This document shows, piece after piece, positions 13,418-25,975 of a stretch of DNA of 64,000 nt. Source of the stretch: Epiperipatus broadwayi (lineage: Eukaryota > Onychophora > Udeonychophora > Euonychophora > Peripatidae); NCBI GenBank assembly GCA_028023455.1, contig JAQFVV010012674.1:55001-119000 (forward strand), in the 5' to 3' direction. Below the pieces are notes generated by a model. That model made no database searches. It was not told the DNA's origin and saw only the letters and a list, made by a program, of their open reading frames with translations. Every line of letters begins with the position of its first letter. Within the stretch, counting starts at the first letter, position 1. The translations under genes were made by a program, and so were the position numbers.

Positions 13418-15556
13418 TAATGAAGCTAAAAATAACAGCATTTAATATCAGAGGGCTCAACTCAGTCTACAAAATACATCAGCTACAACAATGGATAAAA
13501 ATTACACAACCTCATATACTAGGACTTCTAGAAACTAAAATATATAGTGGCTCACAAATTGACCCCACAGTACATCTAATCAGAGAAGGCTACTGTGAAT
13601 GCTCTAGAGACACATCATCTCCCTCAGGGGATACTGGACTGCTCATAACACAAAGTTGTCCATTTGACTCATTCAAAATCATATATATATATATATATAT
13701 AGATGGAAATTTACTAATAGTAACTTTTGGTCATCAAATCATCACACTAAACATTATATTTGTGTATATTCCACCGAGCCCTACAATTGTCTCAAATATT
13801 ATATTAAACATAAACTGCTTACTTGGCTCTAATTCACATCCAACCATACTTATTGGTGATTTCAACATGAAATATCAAGAGTTCATTTTAAGGTGGCTGC
13901 ATCAAATATCAATTCCACATATGAGTGCAGGAGGTTTTCTGTCAAATGAAGCAGTTACCTTTCACAATGGACGTCATACATCAAGAATTGATCTGTGCTT
14001 TTATTCACCTATGTTACACCATCAAATCAGCCTAAACATCAACCCATCTCCCTTCTCTGATCACTCTGCACAAACCATACTAATTAATCTGACAGGAATT
14101 CAAACAACTGCACTTACACATGGTAAAACAATCAGAATTCTACTTCCAACTTCTACCCCAGAATTTATTTTTTCAGAAACATATATAATGCTCCACAAGA
14201 TCAAAAATATGCAACTTGACTCCATTCAAAGATACTTAGCATTCATAAACATTTTATCATTTAATATAGATCACATTACACGCAAATCCCCCCCACCCTC
14301 AAGACTGCTAGCACTGGCTGATGAAATACATAAACGGATTACAATGATAAACCCAACACACACCAGTCAACAACATATTCGCAGACTTACACAAACATAT
14401 AATAGCATCTGTAACCACCTGAAAAACTACCTAGCAATAAAAAAGAGTAATGTCTGCCTCGGCCAACAACACCCATGGACAAGAAAATACATTCGCTGGG
14501 CCTTGGGCTACCCATCCACTGTCAGAGTGCCAATGGCACTCACAGAGCAGGGGCACACATACGCAGGAAATAATATGTTAAAACCGATATATCAGCATTT
14601 CAAACAAAAGCTGCAAGCATACCACCCAGTCAAATATAATCCTAATGTCTTTGGAAAACCAGAAACAAATACCCCACATAACATCACAGAATTTGCTTCT
14701 AAACTGGCAACAATACCTAATGCATGTCACCCAGGAGCACATGGAATCCCCAAATTTGTCCTTGCACATCTCAGTCAGTTCACTAGCCAATATTTATGTG
14801 ACCTTGCAAATCATCTATCACAGAAGTTTCATGACATTCAAGGCTTATATCCAATAGCAATAGTCCCCTTCAACAAGAAAAAAGTCCACATATCAACACT
14901 ATCTAACCTAAGACCAATCTCAATGGGGCCACTTACAATTAAAATAATTGAAAAAGTACTCAAAGACAGCCTAGAGCCACATATTCTACTNNNNNNNNNN
15001 NNNNNNNNNNNNNNNNNNNNNNNNNNNNNNNNNNNNNNNNNNNNNNNNNNNNNNNNNNNNNNNNNNNNNNNNNNNNNNNNNNNNNNNNNNNNNNNNNNNN
15101 NNNNNNNNNNNNNNNNNNNNNNNNNNNNNNNNNNNNNNNNNNNNNNNNNNNNNNNNNNNNNNNNNNNNNNNNNNNNNNNNNNNNNNNNNNNNNNNNNNNN
15201 NNNNNNNNNNNNNNNNNNNNNNNNNNNNNNNNNNNNNNNNNNNNNNNNNNNNNNNNNNNNNNNNNNNNNNNNNNNNNNNNNNNNNNNNNNNNNNNNNNNN
15301 NNNNNNNNNNNNNNNNNNNNNNNNNNNNNNNNNNNNNNNNNNNNNNNNNNNNNNNNNNNNNNNNNNNNNNNNNNNNNNNNNNNNNNNNNNNNNNNNNNNN
15401 NNNNNNNNNNNNNNNNNNNNNNNNNNNNNNNNNNNNNNNNNNNNNNNNNNNNNNNNNNNNNNNNNNNNNNNNNNNNNNNNNNNNNNNNNNAATAGACTTA
15501 AAAAGAAAACAAGAAAATGGACAGCAAAAATCCATGAATCAATAAAGATAACTTAG
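13414..15556 (+). pseudogene. LINE ORF2 (APE endonuclease plus RT), interrupted by gap
   Basis: It starts at the ATG 13414, overlapping the ORF1 stop (ATGA); a second ATG lies at 13420. The N-terminal apurinic-type endonuclease shows ITAFNIRGLN, LGLLETK (catalytic Glu), LIGDFNM and SRIDLCFYS followed by SDH. The endonuclease contains an in-frame (TA)n stretch reading IYIYIYI (about 13680-13700). The RT begins at LSNLRPISMGPLTIKIIEKV (about 14905) and is cut by the Ns. After the gap 15491-15556 gives the last codons (KKTRKWTAKIHESIKIT, stop), similar to the C-terminal end of the fragment at 10509. No stop is visible in the sequenced part, so the ORF could be intact. Confidence 0.75.
14991..15490. 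other. assembly gap (500 N)
   Basis: Exactly 500 Ns, a placeholder length. Comparison with the LINE at 27609-31297 suggests about 1.6 kb of ORF2 is missing. Confidence 0.99.
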
Positions 15557-15708
15557 GCTAAACAATCCATCGCTCACTCGGTATATATATGTAAGAACTT
15601 GGTAAGAACAATATATATAATCCTCGGAAATATCAGTGTAAATGCATGTATATAAAAATTATTAATGTAACCTGTTTTCTAGATTGAATAAAGTTTCCCT
15701 TTTTGAAA

Positions 15709-15860
<152 letters not shown>

Positions 15861-16230
15861 TAATTTAATATAGTACATTTAACAGATTTTACATCCAAAC
15901 AAAAATGCACAGCTAATCTAGTTTAAATAACATTTGTATAGTTCTTAGTACATTAGTCTTAAATGTTTTATCATTTGTTTCAAATATATTACTAGCACTA
16001 AATTATTTATTATACAATCTAGGTAATCTTATTAAGGCTTAATTTTTTAAAGTTACACTTATACAATTTTTTTAATCTTGTATCCTTTATTTTGATCTTA
16101 AATGATAATGTTATTTGGCAACTTCTCACATCTATTATACCTGATGTAATTTTTTAAGTATTTCATATCAGTATATAATCGTCTTTTATAGAATTTTAAG
16201 AATATTTTAGAATTCCACAAAATCAATTAC
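15861..16230 (-). other. possible minus-strand LINE 3' end
   Basis: The (TTA)n array would be the (TAA)n tail of a minus-strand element. Minus-strand frames over 16130-15960 show only vague LINE C-terminal character. No motif is secure. Confidence 0.2.
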
Positions 16231-17162
16231 AAAAAAAAAAAAAAGGTAATAAATTGTAAAAGAGGAAAAAAACCCAATTAATTTTCTATTTCATTAAAAG
16301 TTTAAATTATCATCTTTGCTTTAAAGTGGAATGTTAAACAAAGTGAATAACACAATATTGATACATCCTGATTTTGTGGTAGATTCTAGGAGAAAACGTA
16401 AATACTAGTATACCTTATTAATTTTTTAAACAATTTCGTTCATTTTTACATATAGTGGAACCCATTAGACATTAGCATAGGATAAAATATAACATTGAAT
16501 TTCTTTTATTAATATCCGCGGAACAAAAATTAAAAAAATAATTTTATTATTTTAGCTTTGGTATTAAATGTTCTGCTAATGCTGTGAACGATAATGTGTG
16601 AGAAAACATGGCGCAATTTTTATGGAAATTTTGAATAAACAGCAACACAGGAAAAACTGAGCAATAATAAATTATAAAAGTGAATGTAGTAACGAGTATG
16701 TGAAGAATGGCAGTAGTTGCTGAGAAATGGAAAACGATAAAGTTAATAATTCAAGTGTTAATATTATTGGACATAAACTTTTGAATGGCTTCTGATCATC
16801 TAGAAATAAAGAAAAAAATACTATTGATATTAAAAAGCCATCGGTATTCAAACTTCAATTAGATGCATCCACTTATGTAAATGTGATTATTTTTTCTTCC
16901 TTTTCAACGTCTGCTCTTACGATTTAACATACAGAGGTTAATCTGGCTCTAACAACTTTGATACCATCCATTTCAGAAAACTACATTCTTGATTATTACC
17001 CAGCATTTAGTAGTCCAGTCATGGTCATATGATTCGTAAGCAAAATTTGGACTTTAAATGAAATAAAGATTATAATGTAAAATTCGTTGTTATCGTTTTC
17101 ATTCATGATTATAATACATTGGTCAAAACATTGCTAACTTAAGCTAAAGAAAAGGTCTATTA
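16231..17162. other. putative intron, no gene seen
   Basis: AT-rich sequence with no supportable ORF. A TTATTTTAG acceptor-like site near 16553 leads into a frame that soon stops. Confidence 0.4.
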
Positions 17163-18063
<901 letters not shown>

Positions 18064-18310
18064 ATCACATGATCATTATTTCTAAGCTTACACAAGCTAT
18101 TAAAATGAGCAAAATTCTCCATACAGTAGGGTCACCTAGTACGAGCCAGAGTAATGAATGACTAAGAAGGTTTGTGCATAAAATTCATAGTGTGGAGATA
18201 TTAGATAAGTAGGCACAATATGGAAATTTTATGCACAAACCTAACAGTCATTCATTACTTTGGTTTGGATTGAGTGGTACCACTGTATGGAGAGTTTTGC
18301 TTGAGTTACT
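18064..18310. mobile_element. MITE family A, copy 1
   Basis: Contains the family signatures CTCCATACAGTAG on the left and CACTGTATGGAGAG on the right, with AAGGTTTGTGCATAAAATTC and its inverted copy TTTTATGCACAAACCT between. The outer part CACATGATCATTATTTC resembles the ends of the copy at 43260-43595. No ORF. It looks non-autonomous. Confidence 0.65.
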
Positions 18311-19677
18311 AATAAATTCACAAAGAAGAACGTGAAGTACGCTTAAGTTAAGCTCATCTTTATGTTAAATAAACACAAAGTCATGTCAAAATCATTAAGA
18401 CTATTTAATAGATAGTTGAAATGCACTCTGGTTTCTATGGTCAATAATTTTTTATAATATAAAATTAAATATTTCCTACAATATTGCAGATCATTTTATT
18501 TAGAATTATCCAACACAACCATAAGTAGGGAGCTATATCAATTTTGCCTGTACATTGATTTTGAAGCGTCTGATATCAATTTTACACAGGTGACGTATTT
18601 CACTCTTTGTTAAAACTTTATAATAAATTGCCACAAGCCATATCATGGCAATAATAATATTTTTCTACTAAATAATTACAAAGTTATGTGACAATGATGA
18701 AGTGTATTTAAATAATATTTGAATTGTCTCCTAACTGCCAACTAACATGTTACAGCAGGAAAACAACTATTTAAGAAATGATCATTTTTCTAATAAAAAA
18801 ATGTTGTTAAACATTTAGTTAACACCTATTCCAACAGTTAATTAAATAGGCTTGAAGATTATAAAATGACTTTGTTTATTAAGTATAAAAGTATTATTTA
18901 TTATTTGATATATAAACGGAAAATTGAATTGAATTATGTAATATAAGCCATAATTGGAAAGACAAACTTCTATTGTCTATGTTCGAGAATTAGAATTGTC
19001 CATATTATGAATCAAAATCAATGTCTGTCCATTGGTTTTTCAAGCACTTGATGGATGCTTAGGCCAACAATAATATCATTTCACATAAGACATAAAGCAA
19101 TGGAAATGTGTAAGCTGCTTCAGTTAAAGATGATTATAATCAACTTTGGAAAACAAAAATAAACGCTCATAAAAAGCAATAAATAAATTTTAATATAAAA
19201 CAGGAGTTATACACTTCAAACTCTTTCAATCTAAAACATTTAATGCAATTCTCTCTTTATTAAAGGAATCAGTTGTACAAATGAAAATTCCTCTTTTTGT
19301 ATTTTCCATGTTTTCAAATGAATATTAGAAAAGCGATAGTAGCAGTTGGGATATTTTTTCAATCAATGAAGAAATTCAAATAATCTCACTCAAAGATAAT
19401 TACAATGAAGCTTAGAAATATAGATAGATAATCATTATTGCCGTTATATAGAAATATTTTATATTATATCGTTGCTTTATTTAAATAGATAGATAGAAAA
19501 AAATAAACAAATATTTATAATTAGATAGATTGATAAGAAAACATATAGACAAATAGATGGTAAAGAAAAAGACAGAGATGTAGATTGATAAATGGCTAAA
19601 TAGTTAATGATATATCGATAGATAAAAACAAATAGCTAGAGAGACACAAAAATACATTGTAAATTTTAATAACTATC

Positions 19678-19682
<5 letters not shown>
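18311..19682. other. no gene; degenerate GATA repeats
   Basis: No coding signal. Scattered ATAGATAGA units at 19420-19640 are remnants of an old GATA/TATC microsatellite. Confidence 0.4.

Positions 19683-19748
<66 letters not shown>
19683..19748. repeat. (TA)n microsatellite
   Basis: About 33 TA units without visible interruption. Confidence 0.95.
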
Positions 19749-19750
<2 letters not shown>

Positions 19751-19864
19751 TATAGTAACAAAATATGAAATAAAAATAGAACCAATTAGATTGAATTTAC
19801 TTAAGACAATAAATAAGTTATGAATGAAATAACTAATGTTATATATACATGTTTTTTATTATAG

Positions 19865-19879
19865 CTCCAACAGAATCAA
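19865..19879 (+). CDS. candidate micro-exon 3 (15 nt, phase 1)
   Basis: The exon CTCCAACAGAATCAA lies between GTTTTTTATTATAG and GTAAGATC; an upstream AACTAATG could serve as branch point. In phase 1 it encodes PTES between split codons. The incoming codon with exon 2 is GCT (Ala) and the outgoing codon with exon 4 is ACA (Thr). The low-complexity Thr/Ser/Pro composition fits the other candidate exons and would extend an O-glycosylation-prone linker. Confidence 0.55.
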
Positions 19880-20117
19880 GTAAGATCCAGTTCGTTATTA
19901 AAATTAAAAAAAAATTAAAATTATAATGTTTATAATATTTGATTTATTTCTTTATAGTAATAATAACAAGTCAGATGTCACATGACTTATATATAGCTTG
20001 CACTTACAAATATGTAAAATTAAGAGCGTGCTAATAGCTCTAAACAAGCTTTTTTTATTTTATTTATGATAAATGCTACTACAAGAGAAGGCATTCAAAT
20101 CATTTTTATCTTGGATT

Positions 20118-20173
20118 GTCCCCATCCCCAGACCGGTTTCGACCTATGGGTCTCTTCAGTGAGGAGTTGGGAC
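20118..20173 (-). ncRNA. hammerhead ribozyme candidate (minus strand)
   Basis: This is the exact inverted copy of the plus-strand candidate at 20379-20434, with the same core CTGAAGA, stem II GACC/GGTC, GAAA and GTC cleavage triplet. A transcript of the minus strand would carry it. Confidence 0.5.
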
Positions 20174-20378
20174 ATTAGATCTAAAAAACCAACTCAAGCA
20201 AAGCACTTATCTAAAAGATAATTGTTAGAAGAAGATCTGAATTAAGTTCAGGCCCATATGATTTTTTCAGTTGGAGAGCTGATTTTAAAGACATGTAGAT
20301 GTCTAAAAGTTTCAGATCTTCTCCTAACAATTATCTTTTAGATAAGTGCTTTGCTTGAGTTGGTTTTTTAGATCTAAT

Positions 20379-20434
20379 GTCCCAACTCCTCACTGAAGAG
20401 ACCCATAGGTCGAAACCGGTCTGGGGATGGGGAC
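20379..20434 (+). ncRNA. hammerhead ribozyme candidate, type I layout
   Basis: The core CTGAAGA (20393-20399) fits the consensus CUGANGA. Stem II is GACC (20400-20403) with GGTC (20408-20411) closed by the loop CATA. GAAA follows at 20412-20415, and the cleavage triplet GTC ends at 20421. Stem I pairs 20387-20392 with 20422-20427, and after a small internal loop GTCCC (20379-20383) pairs with GGGAC (20430-20434). Stem III is ACC/GGT with no loop, so it is marginal for a monomer. Short stem III is known in hammerheads of Penelope and retrozyme repeats, where dimers help. Cleavage activity is inferred, not shown. Confidence 0.55.
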
Positions 20435-20545
20435 AATCCAAGATAAAAATGATTTGAATGCCTTCTCTTGTAGTAGCATTTATCATAAATAAACTAAAAA
20501 AAAAAAAGCTTGTTTTTTTCTTTATTTAAAAATGTAATTATTGTT

Positions 20546-21170
<625 letters not shown>

Positions 21171-21229
21171 CTCTCTCTATATATTATTTTACCTAAAAGG
21201 TTTCTTACTTTTCTAAAACCTACCATCTT

Positions 21230-21560
21230 GTACAGTAGGGTCTGCTCATCCCTCGTATATATATGTAAATGGATTATATCCTGTACATTAAGAGTTATAG
21301 TGACTTATGGTCTACATGGATAGGATGAGAAGGTTGGCACCAATGTGGGATTTGAGTGTTCCATCATCAGATTTTCAATGGACAGTTAAAAAGTTGTGGG
21401 GTGGAATGTATTGAAGTCTGTCCATTAAAGTATGAAGAATGGATATCTTAATATAAGCTGAGAATTTATTGTATATATGTGTGGATATGATAATCTGGAC
21501 CAACTGACGAGTGCTGGTTTAGCACGAAATCCTTATATTTGTGATTACTTATCTTTTCGA
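21230..21560 (+). repeat. unclassified repeat-like segment with hammerhead-like core
   Basis: The stretch is less AT-rich than its surroundings. It contains CTGACGA (21504-21510), a 5-bp stem GTGCT/AGCAC with loop GGTTT, and GAAA (21526-21529), which is the order of a hammerhead core. GGAT (21483-21486) can pair with ATCC after GAAA as a stem III. A convincing stem I is not found. Confidence 0.35.
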
Positions 21561-22343
21561 CATGTGTATGATCAAATGTGTCAGCAGTTTGAAACGTCCT
21601 ATATATTTCATATTGGAGTCCCTGTATGAAAAGCCTATACTGCAGGAAAAAAATATATGTTTTAATACTGGATTATAAATTAACTTTTTTAAAAAAGGTA
21701 AAAGGTCAATCGATGTAATAAAAATGAGTAATGATTTTCTGAAATGATAATTCAATGACTATACTTCTAAAGATATTCGTAGATAATTCCTTTTTAATAT
21801 TTGCACATTATTTAGCATAAGTATATATTGTTTCAATCATCTGCGTAATTATTTAATTCATGTCATCATTGTCTATGCATTGTTGTTTTATCAAGCTATA
21901 GTAGTATAAACCACATCAATATTTTGTGATCCATTGACATGACCATTTACATTTAATTTTTTTTAAACATTTTAGAATCCAACTTATCACTAAAATATTT
22001 GAGGTATTCTTAAGTAACATTAACAAAATCCACAAGATTTTTATTTATAAGCCATATAACACAGCCTTATTAATGACTGTATATTAGGCCACATGTAAAT
22101 AAGCTGATTTGATGGATACCTGTAATTAAGTAAGTGCAGGGATATCCCAAATTGCTATATATTATAACAATTATAAAACAAACTCTTTCTATTTTATCAA
22201 CATGTTATCATTTTAATTTCAACATCGTATGAACAATTTTTTGACTTATTAGACTTGGTTATTTTGTATTGACCTATGTATTAGTTTCATTGCATGGGAA
22301 TGGATCTTAAATGATTACCTTTTCTAATGGGGACTGAGTTTTC

Positions 22344-22453
22344 TGTCTTCCAATTTTTTCCTACTATTATGAACTGATTATAAATTTTATATTCATTTTG
22401 TCTTCCAATTTTTTCCTACTATTATGAACTGATTATAAATTTTATATTCATTT
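22344..22453. repeat. 55-bp tandem duplication
   Basis: Two adjacent copies starting TGTCTTCCAATTTTTTCC at 22344 and 22399, nearly or fully identical. Confidence 0.9.
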
Positions 22454-23089
22454 AGTTATGGAAGAAAATAGAAATTTTATATTTTTGTAATTGACTGGAA
22501 TCTCTGTAATCATATCAGCTTGCTACTTCAGGTTTTTTAGCATTATAGTACTATGCAAAGCTTTGTCAATCACATGATATTGTTTTGATATTAACATTAA
22601 TAGCCAGAATAATATGAATGCAATTTGACTAATACTGAGACTAATGCATTAACTTCCAGTGGAAATATAACTGGTTCGCTCTTCTAGCTGACTTCAGTGC
22701 GACCTCTCATTTAATGCCTATGTTATATAGGAGTATAGTTTAGATATTTACTATAAAATTATTGTGATTCTAACATGTCTCAATCATGATGTATAATGGG
22801 AAATGGGAATGAAATGGGATAGTATGTTTCATACCTTGGTCCATCATCATCAGTGCTTTCAGTACCCTTAGAAAATTATCCAAAGAAGTTGAAAATGTTC
22901 ATACGATTTGTAGATTCACTATCATATACAATTTAAATTGCTTTAAACATTTCAGTAGTTTTTTGATTTTCACTAAAACATTTGTTGTTAGCAGTTGTTG
23001 CATCTGGATTAAAGCCGAAACATACAGCGATACTTCATGTTCAACTGCCTGATGACATATTAGCACCTTAAAATTTTTATACAAATGTA
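22454..23089. other. putative intron, no gene seen
   Basis: No coding signal. The minus-strand ORF at 22899-23099 has no recognisable content. Confidence 0.4.
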
Positions 23090-23390
23090 ATTTATTCATT
23101 GTACTTTAAACACTTTTTATTGTCTATATATTATGCATACATAATATTATGTTTCAATTGTTCTGCAGTCTTCTTCAGGGCCACTTTTACTTCAATTTTT
23201 ATGTTTTTATTATTTTGTTAATTTCATTGTTTACAGTGTATGGTATTATTTATATAGTTATGCATTTTATTTTACGTTGTCCATTGTATCATCGCTCTGA
23301 AGAAAACTGCCGGACAGCCAAAACATAAGATTGTGCAAGAATCTACATTAATAAATGTTTTTTACTAAAAAGTGTAAATAAATTGTATTT
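23090..23390. repeat. imperfect inverted repeat with CTGAAGA motif
   Basis: TTTAAACACTTTTTA (about 23104) is inverted in AAAAAGTGTAAATAAA (about 23370). TTATGTTTCAATTG...CTTCTTCAGGG (23150-23180) is inverted near 23293-23331 as CTGAAGAAAACTGCCGGACAG then CCAAAACATAAG. The inner part has a hammerhead-like order (CTGAAGA, hairpin, AAAAC) but lacks GAAA on the plus strand, so it is at best a decayed relative. Confidence 0.5.
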
Positions 23391-24430
23391 AGCATAAAAG
23401 TATATGTTATATTCCGCCTACTTTTGCATCCTTACAATTTCTAATAAGCAGATATTCCTATCACTTAAAAGGCTCATCTACAAAAAAAATATTGATTCAG
23501 CTTGAGCGAGAGAGAAAATGACCATCGATTGCAAAATGAAACAAATAAATTTGGGTTGATTTTAATGTTTTTCTTAAATTCAAATTTACAGGAATCATTA
23601 CTGAATGCCTTGTGTGTTTTGGTGGGTGATGGAGTAACAGTTTATGGAGCTTGAGATCCATGGATGCACTCAGTTGTCTAAGGCACGGAATTCTAATGAA
23701 CCTCAGAGCAATAAAAACATTTTATTATTATTTTAATAGTGATTATACTAACATAATGAAGTTCGCAACCCTTGTCTAGTGAAACTCTTCATTACTTCTC
23801 CCCGATTATAGAAGATACTTTGGAATAAAAATTTCTAGGCAAATAATGAAAAGCGCAAAACATTGCTATTTAAATGAATGATTTCATTGTCACAACTATT
23901 GTAGATAGTTGACCAATGGTATGGAAATGCAATAGCGAGGAAGTTCTACAACAAATCAATGACTGAAGATAAAATTTACAAAGAATGACCATAAAAATGA
24001 AACATAAATAAATTAATATGTACACATTATTTTATAAGGCAGAACGGGATACTTTTGTACATGATCATTTATTGATTTTTGCCGGTGGCTTTATAACTGA
24101 AGACAAATACAGTATCTATCATACTTCTTTTGTTATTATAAATTCATACTCAGTATATATATATATGGTGTTGTGTGCATAGTGTAGAGTAATAGACTAA
24201 TACTATATGCTTCTAAACTTGATTCTAAAACAAAAAAAAAGATTAGAAATTATATCAGTCTATTATTTTTCTATGATGAGTCATGTGTTTTAATATTCAA
24301 ACTGATCTGATAAATAATAAAATTTCACGATAAAGTGAAAGAGAATATCTGAATTGTATTTACAGTGCTGGAATGTTGCGAAGGGAAAAATGCCAAAATG
24401 AAGTAGCACAGATAGATCTGACAATGAACT
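23391..24430. other. no gene seen
   Basis: AT-rich intronic-looking DNA with a short (TA)n at about 24156. An acceptor-like TTTACAG at 23585-23591 is discussed among the rejected items. Confidence 0.4.
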
Positions 24431-24435
24431 AGTGA

Positions 24436-24545
24436 TGCACACACATACACACATATATATATATATCATATTATAATATCCCCCAAATAGTAATAATAAT
24501 ATGACATCTTTTATCCGTGGAAATATATATATATATATATATGCA
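24436..24545. repeat. (CA)n/(TA)n microsatellites
   Basis: A short (ACAC)-(TA)n at 24436-24466 and (TA)n at 24525-24542; a further ACAC-(TA)n lies at 24664-24710. Confidence 0.85.
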
Positions 24546-24595
24546 CATTTGATTAACAAAAGTAAATATTTTATCTTGTTTTATTAATATTTTAG

Positions 24596-24610
24596 CAACC
24601 TCAACTACAA
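24596..24610 (+). CDS. candidate micro-exon 4 (15 nt, phase 1)
   Basis: The exon CAACCTCAACTACAA is preceded by a T-rich tract ending TATTTTAG and followed by the perfect donor GTAAGT. In phase 1 it encodes TSTT, with ACA (Thr) made across the junctions with exons 3 and 5. Sequence and splice sites closely resemble micro-exon 5 at 46525 (both begin CAACC), suggesting the two arose by exon duplication. Confidence 0.6.
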
Positions 24611-24675
24611 GTAAGTCTATATAATTTTTTGCTTGCTTTTTAAACCATAATCTCGCACTCATCACACACACACAA

Positions 24676-24709
<34 letters not shown>

Positions 24710-24989
24710 TGATAAAAAGATAAATATTAAGTATATAAAATATCAAAAGGTAAACGAGTCATTATAATGAACAAATTATATCAATTCGCAATTAAATCAC
24801 TAGTCAAAATGAAATTAAAAATTCACTTTTTTATTCTTTCATGGTAGGATATACAGTCATAAACAATTTTTAAATTAATTTTGGTTTGTAATTTAATCAT
24901 GAATTGTTACATATATAAGTAATGGAATTATGCAAAAAACAGAAACAGTGTAAAATAGAATTAAGAATAAAATTAAAGTACATTTTTAA

Positions 24990-25180
24990 TAGCACATAGT
25001 CACCATTCTTTATGCTTACAAAATCATCACTGATGAAACCCTCAATCTAGAAACTAGTCTGAGGATATTGGATGAGAAGGCAACAGATGGGGGATTTATG
25101 CACAAGCCTTCTTGCATCCATTGATTACTCTGGCTCGCACTGATTGCTATTACTGCATGGAGAGTTTAGCCTCTACATTT
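24990..25180 (+). mobile_element. MITE family A, copy 2
   Basis: Starts with the family end CCATTCTTTATGCTTAC and contains CACTGATGAAACCCTCAATC, TAGAAACTAGTCTGAGGATA and TTTATGCACAAGCC, ending GCATGGAGAGTTTAGCCTC. The left half around 25020-25069 holds a hammerhead-like core. Confidence 0.65.
25020..25069 (+). ncRNA. decayed hammerhead-like core in MITE family A
   Basis: CTGATGA lies at 25030-25036, GAAAC at 25050-25054 and GTC at 25057-25059. Stem I pairs 25020-25029 with 25060-25069 with two mismatches. The would-be stem II (25037-25049) pairs poorly in this copy. It pairs somewhat better on the minus strand of the copy at 43260-43595 (loop ATGA). It is likely descended from an active motif. 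Confidence 0.35.
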
Positions 25181-25739
25181 TTAACAAATTAAAAGTCATA
25201 ATAATGATTATCAAACAAAAAAAAAACCACATTATTTTACCATTGAATATTTTATAAACATTTTTTTTTGCTTATTTGAACTCTGTTGTTTCTTTGGTTC
25301 ATAACGTGTTGACTTTGGGCAGTAAACCAAATCGTCTTAACCTTTCCTTTCCTGTCGTTTCATTCCTCATAAAAACCCACAATAACCCAAAGACCAAAAC
25401 CAGCTCCATCACCGTTAGATGCTTTTGTTAAATCAGTTTTTAACTTTTTAAATACTTTTACATAAATTATAATTGATTTATTCAGAAAAATTATTAAAAT
25501 AGTGATTTAATGTATTTCTATTAAATAGGTATTCTTCATATTGTGTACATTGTTAATAATGCAATATGACAAGGAAATATTTCAGGTTGGTCCCCTGGCG
25601 ATATTACTGTAGAGTATTTGATAGATTGAATTTCAAATATATTGATATCAGTTCAATAAGATTTTATTGATGCATTGATGTGCATATGAAGGCAGTATAT
25701 ATATATATATATATAATTCGATGTCTATATTTCTTTAAA

Positions 25740-25975
25740 GCAATATAAGTAATTACATAATTGAATATTTATAAATACAGTAATCAATGTATGTAAAGTA
25801 TAACTTTTAAAATTTTTACCCATTTAGAAGTGCTTTCGACTATCCTCATAGTCATTGTCAACTAAGACTTTGAAATGCTAAACTTCCCACAATTCTGTGA
25901 TCAGGCAGTTAATGTTAAGGTCACAGAATTGAGGGATGTTACACTTTCAAAGTGTTGGTTGACAAAGACTAACAT
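25740..25975. mobile_element. PLE ends in inverted junction
   Basis: On the minus strand 25740-25910 matches a PLE tail: ACAGTA motif, the hairpin GACTA/TAGTC followed by GAAAGC, and TAGTTGACAATGACTA. At about 25915 the orientation flips and 25916-25975 repeats part of the tail on the plus strand (CACAGAATTG, then GTTGACAAAGACTA). No coding part remains apart from a few C-terminal codons. Confidence 0.65.

Larger units (their letters stand above)
20045..20513. mobile_element. long palindrome carrying hammerhead motifs
   Basis: The left arm 20045-20242 is repeated inverted at about 20309-20513, nearly base for base (for example CTACTACAAGAGAAGGCATT against its complement). The centre is about 66 bp. 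The arms end in AAGCTT and A/T runs. Each arm holds a complete hammerhead-like core. It has no ORF and looks like a non-autonomous element or a recent inverted duplication of a ribozyme-bearing repeat. Confidence 0.8.

Noticed and set aside
14960-15535. Minus-strand frame across the gap
   Set aside because: Consists almost entirely of Ns.
23592-23621. 30-nt exon-like segment after AATTTACAG
   Set aside because: The frame is compatible, but the donor GTGGGT is weak and the encoded IITECLVCF is unlike the Thr/Pro linker.
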